Positions 45,054 through 53,684 of a DNA stretch of 64,000 nt are shown here, one piece after another. Numbering within the stretch: position 1 is the first letter of the stretch; each line of letters starts with the position of its first letter. The notes below the pieces were generated by a model. It did no database searches. It was not told the DNA's origin and worked only from the letters and a program-made list of their open reading frames with translations. The DNA is taken from positions 1-64,000 of the forward strand of contig CAMAXP010000006.1 in the NCBI GenBank assembly GCA_945862265.1. The letters are read 5' to 3'. This stretch comes from Bordetella parapertussis (GTDB lineage: Bacteria > Pseudomonadota > Gammaproteobacteria > Burkholderiales > SG8-39). The position numbers and the translations under genes were made by a program.

Positions 45054-47368
45054 TGGTGCTCCATGGGGTCGATGAAACGGGGCGGGTCGAACGCGGTGAT
45101 CGGCGGCAGGTTGCCGGCATGGCGTTCGACTTCCACCAGGGTCGTGTGCGCGGTGCAGCCCTGCGTAAGCCGGGAAGTGCCCTTGTCCAGGGTCAAGAGG
45201 TTGGGGTTGCCGTGCTTGTCGAGGGTGTCGGGGACTGACGCGTCCAGCGGGTCGTACCAGGCGCCGGTGGCCATGACGGCCACGCCGCGCAGCAGTCCGG
45301 CGTCAAGCCGCGCGCCCGCGAGGCACGCGCCGCGGGCGTTGAAAATGCGTACGACATCGCCGGCCGCAATCCCGCGGTCTTTGGCGTCATCGGGATTCAG
45401 CGTCACCGGCTCACGGCCGTGGATCTTGTTGGCGCGGCTCAGTGCCCCGTGGTCGTACTGGCTGTGCAGCTTGGTGTGCGGTTGGTTCGACAGGAGGTGC
45501 AACGGAAACCGGGCAGCCTGCGCGCCGCCCAGCCACTCGGCGGGTTCGAGCCAGACGGGGTGTCCCGGGCAGTCTTCGTAGCCGAACGATGCGATGGTCA
45601 TGGAACCGATTTCCAGGCGCCCGGAGGGCGTGGGCAGGCGGTGTGCCACAGGGTCCGCGCGGAAGGCGGACAGGAACACCGCAGGCCTGCCCGGGAGGGA
45701 CATCTCCGCGAGGCCCCGCGCCCAGAACTCGGCGAATGCCGGCAGCGCGATGTCGAAGCCTTTTGCGCGTTCGCGTGAAGCCTCGTACAGGTGGTTCAGC
45801 CACTGCATGGTGTCACGGCCCTCGGTGTAGGCGGCGTGCGAGCCGAGGCGGTCCGACAGCGCGCTGAAGATCGCGTAGTCGTCGCGCGCCTCGCCCACCG
45901 GGGCGATTGCCTGCTTCATCGCCACCATGAATCGGTCGCGCGTCGCGCTGCCGATGTCGTCGCGTTCCAGCATGGTGGTGGCGGGCAGCACCACGTCGGC
46001 CATCTTCGCGCTTGCGGTCCAGAACTGCTCGTTGACTACGATGGTGTCCGGCCGCCGCCAGGCCTTCACCATTCGGTTGAGGTCCTGGTGATGGTGGAAG
46101 GGGTTGCCGCCGGCCCAATAGACCAGCCGTATGTCAGGGTAGGCGATCACCTGCCCGTCGAACTCGAGGCGGCCGCCCGGGTCGAGCAGCATGTCTGCGA
46201 TGCGCGCCACCGGGATGTGCGTCTTCACAGTGTTCGCGCCCTGCGGGAGGGTCGGCCCGGAGAATGCGGCGCCTTGCGCGCCAGCATTGTTTATTGCACC
46301 GTAGCCCAGCCCGAAGCCGCCTCCCGGCAACCCAACCTGCCCGAGCATTGCTGCGAGGGTCATGATCATCCAGTACGGTTGTTCGCCATGGTCGGCGCGC
46401 TGCAGCGACCAGCTGGCGTTCAACATCGTGCGGTGAGCCGCCATGCGCGAGGCCAGTCGCGCGATGCGACCAGCTTCGATTCCCGTAATGGCCGCGGCCC
46501 AGCGCGTGTCCTTGGGCTGGCCGTCGTCGGCGCCCGTGAGGTAGCGCTCGAAGGCGTCGTAGCCGACGCAGTGGGAGCCGAGGAATGCACGGTCGTGCTT
46601 GCCGTGCGAATGCAGCTCGTGCGCAAGCGCGAGCATCAGCGCCACGTCCGTATTGGGCCGGATCGGGATCCACTCGACCGTCGCGCCCTCGAAGTCGGCG
46701 CGCTGCGGGCTGATGTTCACGAGGGCGCATCCCGCTGCTGCGAGGCGTGCGAGCCCGCCCCGCAGCCAGTGCTGCGAAGCACCGCCGGTGCCGACCTGGG
46801 CGTTCTTGCCGGGCATGCCGCCGAAGGCTACGAACAGCTGGCAGTGCGCCTCAAGCACTGGCCAGGCGGTCATCTGGCCGATGATGTCGTCCATCGGCAT
46901 CACGATGCGCGGCATCAGCGTGCGCGCGGCGCCGAGGCTGTAGGTGCCCACGTGCCCGGTGTATCCGCCAGCGCAGTTCATGAAACGATGCACCTGGCTC
47001 AGCGCATGATGGAAGCGCCCGGCGCTCGACCACCCGTAGGACCCGGCGTAAATGGAAGAATTGCCGTGCGTTTTGCGAACCCGCCCGATCTCGCCCGCCA
47101 CCAGGTCGAGCGCCTCGTCCCAAGAGGTCTCCACGAACGGGTCGATGCCGCGGCGTTCCGGCGCGGAGCCGGGCCCGTTTTCGTAAACGCTTCGCCGGAC
47201 AGCCGGGCGCCGCACGCGCGTCGGTCCGGTGATGGCGGCGGCGATCGAGTTGCCGATGGGGGAGGGGTCGGGGTCATGCGCGAAAGGATGCAGTGCCGTG
47301 ACGCGCCCGGCCTCGCGCTCGACCTCGTAGACCCCCCAGTGCATCGAGGTGAGCAGCGGCGTGCTCAT
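45050..47368 (-). CDS. cytoplasmic molybdopterin oxidoreductase, BisC/DMSO-reductase type
   Basis: A 772-residue molybdoenzyme of the DMSO reductase family. There is no Tat signal and no N-terminal Cys cluster motif, so it should be cytoplasmic without a 4Fe-4S cluster, as in BisC. SIYAGSYGWSSAGRFHHA places a Ser (about S115) as Mo ligand. Molybdopterin motifs include FGGMPGKNAQVG, YWAGGNPFHHHQDLNR, VVLPATTMLERDD and HLLSNQPHTKLHSQYDHG. It probably reduces an S- or N-oxide. It lies 13 bases after the Bug gene and is coupled to the CaiB-type gene. Confidence 0.9.
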   Translation of the reverse strand: MSTPLLTSMHWGVYEVEREAGRVTALHPFAHDPDPSPIGNSIAAAITGPTRVRRPAVRRSVYENGPGSAPERRGIDPFVETSWDEALDLVAGEIGRVRKTHGNSSIYAGSYGWSSAGRFHHALSQVHRFMNCAGGYTGHVGTYSLGAARTLMPRIVMPMDDIIGQMTAWPVLEAHCQLFVAFGGMPGKNAQVGTGGASQHWLRGGLARLAAAGCALVNISPQRADFEGATVEWIPIRPNTDVALMLALAHELHSHGKHDRAFLGSHCVGYDAFERYLTGADDGQPKDTRWAAAITGIEAGRIARLASRMAAHRTMLNASWSLQRADHGEQPYWMIMTLAAMLGQVGLPGGGFGLGYGAINNAGAQGAAFSGPTLPQGANTVKTHIPVARIADMLLDPGGRLEFDGQVIAYPDIRLVYWAGGNPFHHHQDLNRMVKAWRRPDTIVVNEQFWTASAKMADVVLPATTMLERDDIGSATRDRFMVAMKQAIAPVGEARDDYAIFSALSDRLGSHAAYTEGRDTMQWLNHLYEASRERAKGFDIALPAFAEFWARGLAEMSLPGRPAVFLSAFRADPVAHRLPTPSGRLEIGSMTIASFGYEDCPGHPVWLEPAEWLGGAQAARFPLHLLSNQPHTKLHSQYDHGALSRANKIHGREPVTLNPDDAKDRGIAAGDVVRIFNARGACLAGARLDAGLLRGVAVMATGAWYDPLDASVPDTLDKHGNPNLLTLDKGTSRLTQGCTAHTTLVEVERHAGNLPPITAFDPPRFIDPMEHQ

Positions 47369-47381
47369 TCGCGGGCGGGCC

Positions 47382-48350
47382 CTACTGCAGCTTCGCGCCG
47401 GTTTCCGTGACGATCTTCGCCCACTTCTCGATTTCCTCGCGGAAGAACTTCCCGGTTTCCTCGGGCGTGGCGATGACCGGGTTGGCGCCCTGCTTGGCGA
47501 ACACGGCGCGCGTCGCTGGTGCGGCGAGGATCGTGTTGATCTCCTGGTTCAGCTTCGCGACGATCTCGCGCGGCGTGCCCGCGGGCGCGACGATGGCGAA
47601 CCAGGGCGAGGCAACGAACTCGGGCATGCCGAGTTCCACGAACGTCGGTGTATCGGGCAGGAGCTCCGAGCGCTTGGGCGAGAGGACCGCCATTGCGCGA
47701 AGCTTGCCGCCCTTGATGTGCTCGATCACCGCCGGGAGGTTCTCGAAGTCGGCGTCCACCACGCCGGCGATCAGGTCGACCACGGCCGGGCCCGAACCTT
47801 TGTAGGGAATGATATTGATCGAGGTGCCGGTGCGCACGCGAAAGAGCTCGGTGAGCAGGTGGCCCTGCGAGCCGAGCGCGTTCAGCGCGATCGTGAGCTT
47901 GCCGGGATTGGCCTTGGCGTACGCGATCATCTCCTTCACCCCCGGCGCCTTGAAGCCGCTCCCGGCCACCAGCACCATCGCCACGTCGCCCACCATCGAG
48001 ACCGGCGCGAGGTCGCGCATCACGTCGTAAGGCACCTTCTGGTAGAGCTTCAGCCCGACGGCAAGGGGCGCCGAGGACGACAGTAGGATCGTGTAGCCAT
48101 CGGGAGGCGACTTGGCCGTGGCCTCGGTGCCGATCACGCCCCCCGCGCCGCTGCGGTTCTCCACCACGAAGGGCTGGCCCAGCGTGGACTGGAGGCGCTC
48201 CGCGATCACGCGCGCCATGATGTCGGTGGTGCCGCCCGGGGGGAAGGGCACGAGCATCTTTACCTGCTTGGTGGGCCAGGCCTGGCCGAAGGCGGAAAGC
48301 GAGATGCAGGCCGCGGCAAGCGCGGCGGCGCAACGGGTGAAGCTTTTCAT
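47382..48350 (-). CDS. Bug family (TTT) solute-binding protein
   Basis: A 322-residue receptor. Residues 1-22 are a signal peptide ending SAFGQ, then AWPTKQVKMLVPFPPGGTTDIMARVIAERL. It carries NIIPYKGSGPAVVDLIAGVVD, a variant of the usual VPYKG loop. GGAGACACC is upstream of ATG 48350. It sits between the thiol dioxygenase and the molybdoenzyme in one block. Confidence 0.92.
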   Translation of the reverse strand: MKSFTRCAAALAAACISLSAFGQAWPTKQVKMLVPFPPGGTTDIMARVIAERLQSTLGQPFVVENRSGAGGVIGTEATAKSPPDGYTILLSSSAPLAVGLKLYQKVPYDVMRDLAPVSMVGDVAMVLVAGSGFKAPGVKEMIAYAKANPGKLTIALNALGSQGHLLTELFRVRTGTSINIIPYKGSGPAVVDLIAGVVDADFENLPAVIEHIKGGKLRAMAVLSPKRSELLPDTPTFVELGMPEFVASPWFAIVAPAGTPREIVAKLNQEINTILAAPATRAVFAKQGANPVIATPEETGKFFREEIEKWAKIVTETGAKLQ

Positions 48351-48371
48351 GGTGTCTCCTCCGGTGTTTTT

Positions 48372-48992
48372 CTAGTCGGCCCCGCGGGCCTTTTGTACCC
48401 CGGTCGCAGCCGGGAATATCTTGTAGGTGCCTTTTGAGCGACTGTACATCTTGCGCTCCGGGCAGTGCTCGACGCTCATGCCGTACAGGTGCAGGTTGGC
48501 ATGCGGCCCGTCGGCACCCAAGTGGATGGAGTGGATGTCGTCGGGCATCAGCGCGATGGCCGTGCCGGGGACGACGTCGAGCTCGACGGACTGTTCGATC
48601 TGCGCGACACCGGGCTGCGTGCCGTCGTCCGTGCGCGTGTAGAGCTTGTTGTTCTCGCGGCCGTGCACTCCCGCGATCACCGCCCAGGTAGAGTGGTCGT
48701 GCGGAGGGGCGAACTGGCCCGGAGCCGGTGCGACGACGTAGAGGGCATAGCGATGGTCTGCGTCTTCCGAGAGCCGGTACATGCTGGCGTTGCCGCCCTC
48801 GATCGGCGGGAACTCGTCGACCGGGAAGAGGTCCCTCCGAGCGGCGAGTGCGACCAGCTCGGCCTTGATGGCGTCGAGCGAGTCGCGGCGTATGTCCGGC
48901 TCCGTGACCTTGCGCACGCGTGCGAGCATTTCGCGCACCAGCTGCATGCGTTCAGTGACGATATCCTTTGCAGTGCCTTGTGTCGTTCCCAT
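48372..48992 (-). CDS. thiol dioxygenase (cysteine dioxygenase family cupin)
   Basis: A 206-residue CDO-family cupin. The iron ligands are the two His of PPHDHSTWAVIAGVHGREN and the later His in DDIHSIHLG; LHLYG keeps the active-site Tyr. Before it, an Arg in SMYRLSEDADHRYALYVV aligns with CDO Arg60, favouring cysteine-like substrates over the Gln-type 3-mercaptopropionate enzymes. It oxidises a thiol to a sulfinate. GAGGAGG precedes ATG 48992; the open frame upstream to 49145 is a gene remnant. Confidence 0.87.
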   Translation of the reverse strand: MGTTQGTAKDIVTERMQLVREMLARVRKVTEPDIRRDSLDAIKAELVALAARRDLFPVDEFPPIEGGNASMYRLSEDADHRYALYVVAPAPGQFAPPHDHSTWAVIAGVHGRENNKLYTRTDDGTQPGVAQIEQSVELDVVPGTAIALMPDDIHSIHLGADGPHANLHLYGMSVEHCPERKMYSRSKGTYKIFPAATGVQKARGAD

Positions 48993-49003
48993 GTCCTGCC
49001 TCC

Positions 49004-49178
49004 TCAGTGTGGCGCGTGTGCGGTGAGTTTCTGTTCCCAGTCGAGGTAACGCTGCATGCCTTCGCGGCCTGGCGGCGTGGCCAGGTCCGGCACGGCGACC
49101 GAAGGGATGGGCGATGGCATAGGCCGAGTATTCGGCATGCTGCATCGCCTCCGCAACGGCCGGGTCATCGCGGCGGGC
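49004..49178 (-). pseudogene. frameshifted C-terminal gene remnant upstream of the dioxygenase
   Basis: One frame reads ARRDDPAVAEAMQHAEYSAYAIAHP from a TAA at 49179-49181, and a second frame continues PSVAVPDLATPPGREGMQRYLDWEQKL to a TGA at 49004-49006. Joined by a single base shift near the CCATCCCTTCGG run, they make a natural-looking protein tail. No start or upstream domain remains. It may be the end of a sulfurtransferase-like protein often seen next to dioxygenases, but I cannot assign the family. Confidence 0.45.
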
Positions 49179-49326
49179 TTAACTTTCGCATACTGAAACC
49201 CAAACCAGTATTGCTGCGATGCGGCATCCCATTTTGCGTTCCAATCCGCGAACGCTTGAGGCGAATCCTTGACACCTCACCGACCGGATATCGATGATCC
49301 ATCCCATACCCTCAGGAGGATCCGGC

Positions 49327-50211
49327 ATGGCCAGCTACGTGCGCTACATCGACAAGACCCGCGACTATTACCTCTCGCAGGGCTACGACAAGCCCTACCA
49401 GTGGGCGCACTTCGAGGACGTGCCGTTCACGCCGCTCGCCAAGCCCCTGTCGCAGTGCCGCGTGACGTTGGTGTCGACCAGCGAGATCTCCATCAAGGGC
49501 GGCGAGCACGTCGAGGACGAGACCAAGATGGGCATCGTCGGCGGCACCTACACCATCCCTTCGGACCTCCCGGCCAGCCAGCTCTACAGCCCCTCGCGCA
49601 GCTTCGACCAGGTGGCCACGACGCTGGAGGACGTGGACGCGTTCTTCCCGACCACGCGCCTGCATGAAGCCGTGGCCGCCGGGCGCATCGGCAGCCTGAC
49701 CGCGCGCTTCCACGGCGTGTTCAACGCCTACAGCCAGCGCCGCACGCGCGAGCGCGATGCGCCGGCCGTGCTGGACCTGTGCCGCGAGGATGGCGCGGAC
49801 GTGGCGGTGCTGGTGCCGGTCTGCCCGGTCTGCCACCAGACGATCAGCCTGGTCGCGCGCCACCTGGAAGCCAACGGCATTCCCACGGTGGTGCTCGCCG
49901 CCGCGCGCGACATCGTCGAGCACGTAGGGCTCGCGCGGGTGGTGCACACCGACTTCCCGCTCGGCAGCCCCTGCGGCGAGCCGCACAACGCTGAGCAGCA
50001 GCGCGCGATCCTCGAGATGGGATTCAAGCTGCTGGAAAGCGCATTCGTGCCGCGCACCACGATCCAGACCCCGTTCCGCTGGAGCCAGGGTGAGCAGTGG
50101 AAGGACCTGGTGTTCACGCCCGAGCAGCCGTGGAAGAGCGGCGAGGTCGAGCAGGACTGGCTGCGCAAGAAGGAGGCCTACAAGAAGCTCAAGGCCGAAG
50201 GCAAGGTCTGA
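49327..50211 (+). CDS. GrdB/PrdB-like reductase, cysteine form
   Basis: A 294-residue protein resembling glycine/sarcosine/betaine reductase selenoprotein B and D-proline reductase PrdB: N-terminal VRYIDKTRDYY, DVPFTPLAKPLSQCRVTLVST, VLVPVCPVCHQTISLVAR and DFPLGSPCGEPHN. C166 and C169 form CPVC; anaerobic homologues have selenocysteine at their redox centre, whereas Cys is used here. AGGAGGA precedes ATG 49327. It is followed at once by a glutaredoxin-like gene and a CoA transferase. In aerobic proteobacteria this family has no established reaction, so the substrate is unknown. Confidence 0.82.
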   Translation: MASYVRYIDKTRDYYLSQGYDKPYQWAHFEDVPFTPLAKPLSQCRVTLVSTSEISIKGGEHVEDETKMGIVGGTYTIPSDLPASQLYSPSRSFDQVATTLEDVDAFFPTTRLHEAVAAGRIGSLTARFHGVFNAYSQRRTRERDAPAVLDLCREDGADVAVLVPVCPVCHQTISLVARHLEANGIPTVVLAAARDIVEHVGLARVVHTDFPLGSPCGEPHNAEQQRAILEMGFKLLESAFVPRTTIQTPFRWSQGEQWKDLVFTPEQPWKSGEVEQDWLRKKEAYKKLKAEGKV

Positions 50212-50213
50212 GC

Positions 50214-50456
50214 ATGGCCGCGCAGATCACCGTCTACTCCACGCCGTTGTGCGCGCCGTGCGAGCGCCTCAAGCAGTACCTGCGCGCCAAGGGCGTGCCT
50301 TTCGAGGCCAGGGACCTGATGATGGACGAGGAGGCCGCCGAGAAGATCGAGGACCTCGGCATCCGCTCCTCGCCCGTGCTCGAAGTCGACGGGAAATTCT
50401 ATTCCGGCGCGCAGCTCACGCCGGAGGCGCTGGCCGGGGTGCTGGGACTGGCATGA
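50214..50456 (+). CDS. glutaredoxin-like thiol-disulfide protein
   Basis: An 80-residue thioredoxin-fold protein with the redox motif C13-A-P-C16 in STPLCAPCERLKQYL and a cis-Pro loop in IRSSPVLEVDGK. It begins two bases after the GrdB-like stop, so it is almost certainly its electron donor. A CoA transferase follows within 10 bases. Its size and TPLC(x)2C context are like NrdH/GrxC-type glutaredoxins. Confidence 0.88.
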   Translation: MAAQITVYSTPLCAPCERLKQYLRAKGVPFEARDLMMDEEAAEKIEDLGIRSSPVLEVDGKFYSGAQLTPEALAGVLGLA

Positions 50457-50466
50457 GCGGTCCCCG

Positions 50467-51666
50467 ATGAGCGGACCCCTGGCGGGCGTGCGCGTCCTCG
50501 ACCTGTCGACGGTGCTGATGGGCCCGTACGCCGCGCAGATCCTCGGCGACCTGGGCGCGGAGGTCATCAAGGTCGAATCGCCCGAGGGCGACGTGACGCG
50601 GCAGCTGTGGCCCTACCGCAACCCGGGCATGGGCCACATGTTCATGAACGTGAACCGCAACAAGCGCTCGGTCGCGCTGGACCTGAAGCGCCCCGAGGCG
50701 CGCGACGCGGTGCTGGCGCTGGCGCGCGACGCCGACGTGCTGGTCTACAACATCCGCCCGGCGGCGATGGCGCGGCTGAAGCTCTCGTACGAAGAACTGC
50801 GCGAGGCCAACCCGCGCATCATCTACGTGGGCGCCTTCGGCTACAGCCAGCGCGGGCCTTACGCCGCAAAGCCCGCCTACGAGGACCTGATCCAGGGCGC
50901 GATCGGCCTGCCGCGGCTCTTCCAGGTGCAGGGCTCCGACGAACCGCACTACGCGCCGATCAACATGGTCGACCGCTCGGTCGGCCAGCAGATCGCCGGC
51001 GCGGTGAGCGCCGCGCTGTACTGCCGCGAGAAGACCGGCAAGGGCCAGCGCATCGACATCCCGATGTTCGAGCACATGCTGGTGATGGTGATGGGCGAGC
51101 ACCTGGGCGGGGCGGGCTTCGAGCCGCGCGTGGGCGAGCCGGGCTACGCGCGCATCCTCGCGAAGGAGCGCCGGCCGTTCGCGACGACGGACGGCTACAT
51201 CTGCATCCTGGTCTACAACGACAAGCAGTGGCGCGCGTTCTTCGAAATCATCGGCAAGCCGAGCATGATGGACGAGGACGCGCGCTTCTCCACCGCCGCC
51301 GCGCGCAGCCGCAACTACGCGGACGCCAACCGGATGCTGGCCGGCGAGATCGCAAAGCGCACCACGGCCGAGTGGCTCGAGGCTTTCGAACGCGCAGACA
51401 TCCCGGCGCAACGCATGAACGAGCTCGAGGACATCCTCGCCGACCCGCACCTCGCGGCGATCGGCTATTTCACCGAGCACGAGCACCCGACCGAGGGCCG
51501 CATCCGCACCATGGCCGTGCCCTCGGAGTGGTCCGAGTCGACGCCCGGGTACCGGCGCCATGCCCCGGGGCTGGGCGAGCACACGCGCGAAGTGCTGCGC
51601 GAGGCGGGCCTCGGCGCGGAGGCGATCGAGGCGATGCTGGCGAGCGGGGCGGCGAAGGCGGCCTGA
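50467..51666 (+). CDS. family III (CaiB/BaiF) CoA transferase
   Basis: A 399-residue family III CoA transferase: GPLAGVRVLDLSTVLMGPYAAQILGDLGAEVIKVE, MNVNRNKRSVALDLKRPE and catalytic Asp in INMVDRSVGQ. It would activate an acid, perhaps the product or substrate of the adjacent GrdB-like reductase. It is the third gene of that operon and converges with the IclR gene. Confidence 0.92.
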   Translation: MSGPLAGVRVLDLSTVLMGPYAAQILGDLGAEVIKVESPEGDVTRQLWPYRNPGMGHMFMNVNRNKRSVALDLKRPEARDAVLALARDADVLVYNIRPAAMARLKLSYEELREANPRIIYVGAFGYSQRGPYAAKPAYEDLIQGAIGLPRLFQVQGSDEPHYAPINMVDRSVGQQIAGAVSAALYCREKTGKGQRIDIPMFEHMLVMVMGEHLGGAGFEPRVGEPGYARILAKERRPFATTDGYICILVYNDKQWRAFFEIIGKPSMMDEDARFSTAAARSRNYADANRMLAGEIAKRTTAEWLEAFERADIPAQRMNELEDILADPHLAAIGYFTEHEHPTEGRIRTMAVPSEWSESTPGYRRHAPGLGEHTREVLREAGLGAEAIEAMLASGAAKAA

Positions 51667-51694
51667 GCCGCGCCGACGTGCAATTGCGGACGCG

Positions 51695-52513
51695 CTACTC
51701 CGTGTCGAGCGCCGCCTCGATCGAGCGCACCATGTGCGCGAGGCGCGGCCCGAGGTCGCCCTCCAGAGCCCCGGGGGCGAGGTTGTCCACTCGCACGGCG
51801 CAGTTGAACACCATCACCTGGTTGGCCCCGGGGCGGCGCATGGGCACCGCCACCGTGTGCGTGTTCGGGTCGTAGTCGCCGCGCCCGAGGCAGAAGCCGC
51901 GCTCGAGGTAGTCCTGCAGGCCCTGCTCGACCTGCGGGCCGAAGGTGTTCCACAGGTCCGGCGTCTTGACCTGCAATTCGTTGATCATCGCCTCGCGCTC
52001 CCGCGCCGGCAGGGCCGCGAGGTAGGCGCGGCCCATCGCCGAGACGACCATCGGGAAGGTCTGGCCGATGTCGGGCTTGAGGTTGCGCGTGCCGCGCGAC
52101 CGGGCGGTCTCGATGTAGACCATGTTCAACCGCTCGCGGATGCCGAGCGACACCCAGCCGCGCGCGTGGTCGGCCAGTTCCTTCATCGGCAGGCGCGCCA
52201 CCTGGCGCACGCTGAGGTTGGCGAGCAGCGGGTGCGCCAGCGAGAGCACCGCGTTGCCGAGTTCGTACTTGCCGTACTTGCCCAGGTGCCGGTGGTGCTG
52301 CAGGTAGCCCATCAGCGTGAGCGTGTAGGTCAGGCGCGACACCGTGGGGCGCGCGAGCCCGGTGCGTTCGGCGATGTCCTTGTTGGTGAGTATCGGCTCT
52401 GCGGCGCTGAAGCTCGCCAGCACCTGCAGGCCGCGCGACAGCGTGGTGGTGAACTGGCGGTCGGCGCCGCTCTCCTCGCTCCCCGGGCCGGCGGGTTTGG
52501 TTTGCCTCGCCAT
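51695..52513 (-). CDS. IclR family transcriptional regulator
   Basis: A 272-residue regulator: winged helix-turn-helix at about residues 30-90 (ILTNKDIAERTGLARPTVSRLTYTL) and an IclR effector domain (KELADHARGWVSLGIRERL, FPMVVSAMGRAYLAAL, RGFCLGRGDYDPNTHTVAVP). Its convergence with the GrdB-Grx-CaiB operon makes it the likely regulator. The XRE-type gene lies 7 bases upstream on the same strand. Confidence 0.9.
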   Translation of the reverse strand: MARQTKPAGPGSEESGADRQFTTTLSRGLQVLASFSAAEPILTNKDIAERTGLARPTVSRLTYTLTLMGYLQHHRHLGKYGKYELGNAVLSLAHPLLANLSVRQVARLPMKELADHARGWVSLGIRERLNMVYIETARSRGTRNLKPDIGQTFPMVVSAMGRAYLAALPAREREAMINELQVKTPDLWNTFGPQVEQGLQDYLERGFCLGRGDYDPNTHTVAVPMRRPGANQVMVFNCAVRVDNLAPGALEGDLGPRLAHMVRSIEAALDTE

Positions 52514-52520
52514 GGCGCGC

Positions 52521-52766
52521 CTAGTCTTCCGCGCCCCAGGGCCGCACCGCCTTCACCCGGACCTCCAGACCCAGCCCGACCGCCGCCTCGACCAGCCGGT
52601 CGAACGAATAGCGGTCCTCCCCGGCCGAGAAGCGCCACATCTGCTGGCGGTCGAAGCCCATGGCCTCGGCAGCTTGCGCGGGCGAAAGGTCGAGTTCTTC
52701 GATACGCTTCAGCATGCGCTCGCGCAGGATATCGCGCAGGTCCTTGCTGGCGGATGACAGGGCCAT
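52521..52766 (-). CDS. small XRE-family helix-turn-helix protein
   Basis: An 81-residue DNA-binding protein. LDLSPAQAAEAMGFDRQQMWRFSAG is a lambda-repressor-like HTH; the C-terminus VEAAVGLGLEVRVKAVRPW resembles HigA-type antitoxins with a partial second segment. No toxin gene is adjacent. ATG 52766 has GGAGGG before it and replaces a longer open frame from 52826. It is divergent from the hydratase at 52887 and cotranscribed with the IclR gene. Confidence 0.8.
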   Translation of the reverse strand: MALSSASKDLRDILRERMLKRIEELDLSPAQAAEAMGFDRQQMWRFSAGEDRYSFDRLVEAAVGLGLEVRVKAVRPWGAED

Positions 52767-52886
52767 GTGAGTTACCCTCCGACGGTGTTGCTTTATCGCA
52801 CAACCAGATTGACCTGGAGCCTGCATGCAGACTAGCGTTTCAACTAAAAAATATCAACTTTTACAGACTCCGGTGAGGTACTCCCA

Positions 52887-53684
52887 ATGACGATTTCGAA
52901 GACCGAAAAGATGATCGCCCGGAAGGACGGGGCGATCGGCTGGGTCACGTTCAACAATCCTGCCCGGCGCAACGCGGTGTCGATGGCCATGTGGGAGGGG
53001 CTGTCGGACATCATGCGCGACTACGCCGCGGACCCCGCGATCCGTGTGATCGTGCTGAAGGGCGCGGGCGACAAGGCCTTCGTCTCGGGCGCCGACATCT
53101 CGGAGTTCGAGGAGAAGCGCTCCTCTCCCGAAACGACCGAGGCCTACCACAAGGTTTCGGGCAAGGCGCAGCAGGACCTGCGCAGTTCGGGCAAGCCGAC
53201 CATCGCGATGATCCGCGGCTACTGCATCGGCGGCGGCGTGGCGGTGGCGTTGGGCTGCGACCTGCGCATCGCGGCGGAAGGCGCGAAGTTCGGCGTGCCG
53301 GCGGCGAAGCTCGGCCTGGGCTACGAGTTCGACGGCGTGAAGCGGCTGGTGGACCTGGTGGGACCGGCCTTCGCCAAGGAGATCTTCTACACGGCACGCC
53401 AGTTCAGTACCGCGGAGGCGCTCACGATGGGCCTCGTCAACCGGGTCGTGCCGGAGGCCGAACTGGAAGCCTATGTGCGCGAGACGGCCTCAAGCATCGC
53501 CGCCAACGCGCCGCTGACCGTGGGTTCGATCAAGACGCTGGTGGACGAGGCGGTGAAGGACGCGGCCGCCCGCGACATGGCGCTGTGCCGGCAGGTCGTG
53601 GACCGGTGCTTCGCCAGCGAGGACTACGTCGAAGGGCGCACGGCCTTCATGGAGAAGAGGAAGCCCGCGTTCAAGGGGCGCTGA
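52887..53684 (+). CDS. enoyl-CoA hydratase/isomerase family protein
   Basis: A 265-residue crotonase-fold protein with FVSGADISEFEEKRSS and GYCIGGGVAVALGCDLRI at the oxyanion hole, and FGVPAAKLGLGYEFDGVKRLVDLVG in the acid-base area. The second catalytic Glu typical of hydratases is uncertain. It is divergent from the XRE gene, across a possible promoter TTGACC (52809-52814). The C-terminus MEKRKPAFKGR is typical. Confidence 0.88.
   Translation: MTISKTEKMIARKDGAIGWVTFNNPARRNAVSMAMWEGLSDIMRDYAADPAIRVIVLKGAGDKAFVSGADISEFEEKRSSPETTEAYHKVSGKAQQDLRSSGKPTIAMIRGYCIGGGVAVALGCDLRIAAEGAKFGVPAAKLGLGYEFDGVKRLVDLVGPAFAKEIFYTARQFSTAEALTMGLVNRVVPEAELEAYVRETASSIAANAPLTVGSIKTLVDEAVKDAAARDMALCRQVVDRCFASEDYVEGRTAFMEKRKPAFKGR

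Noticed and set aside
45791..47410. 539-residue plus-strand open frame
   Set aside because: It is the antisense of the molybdoenzyme, which has unmistakable molybdopterin motifs.
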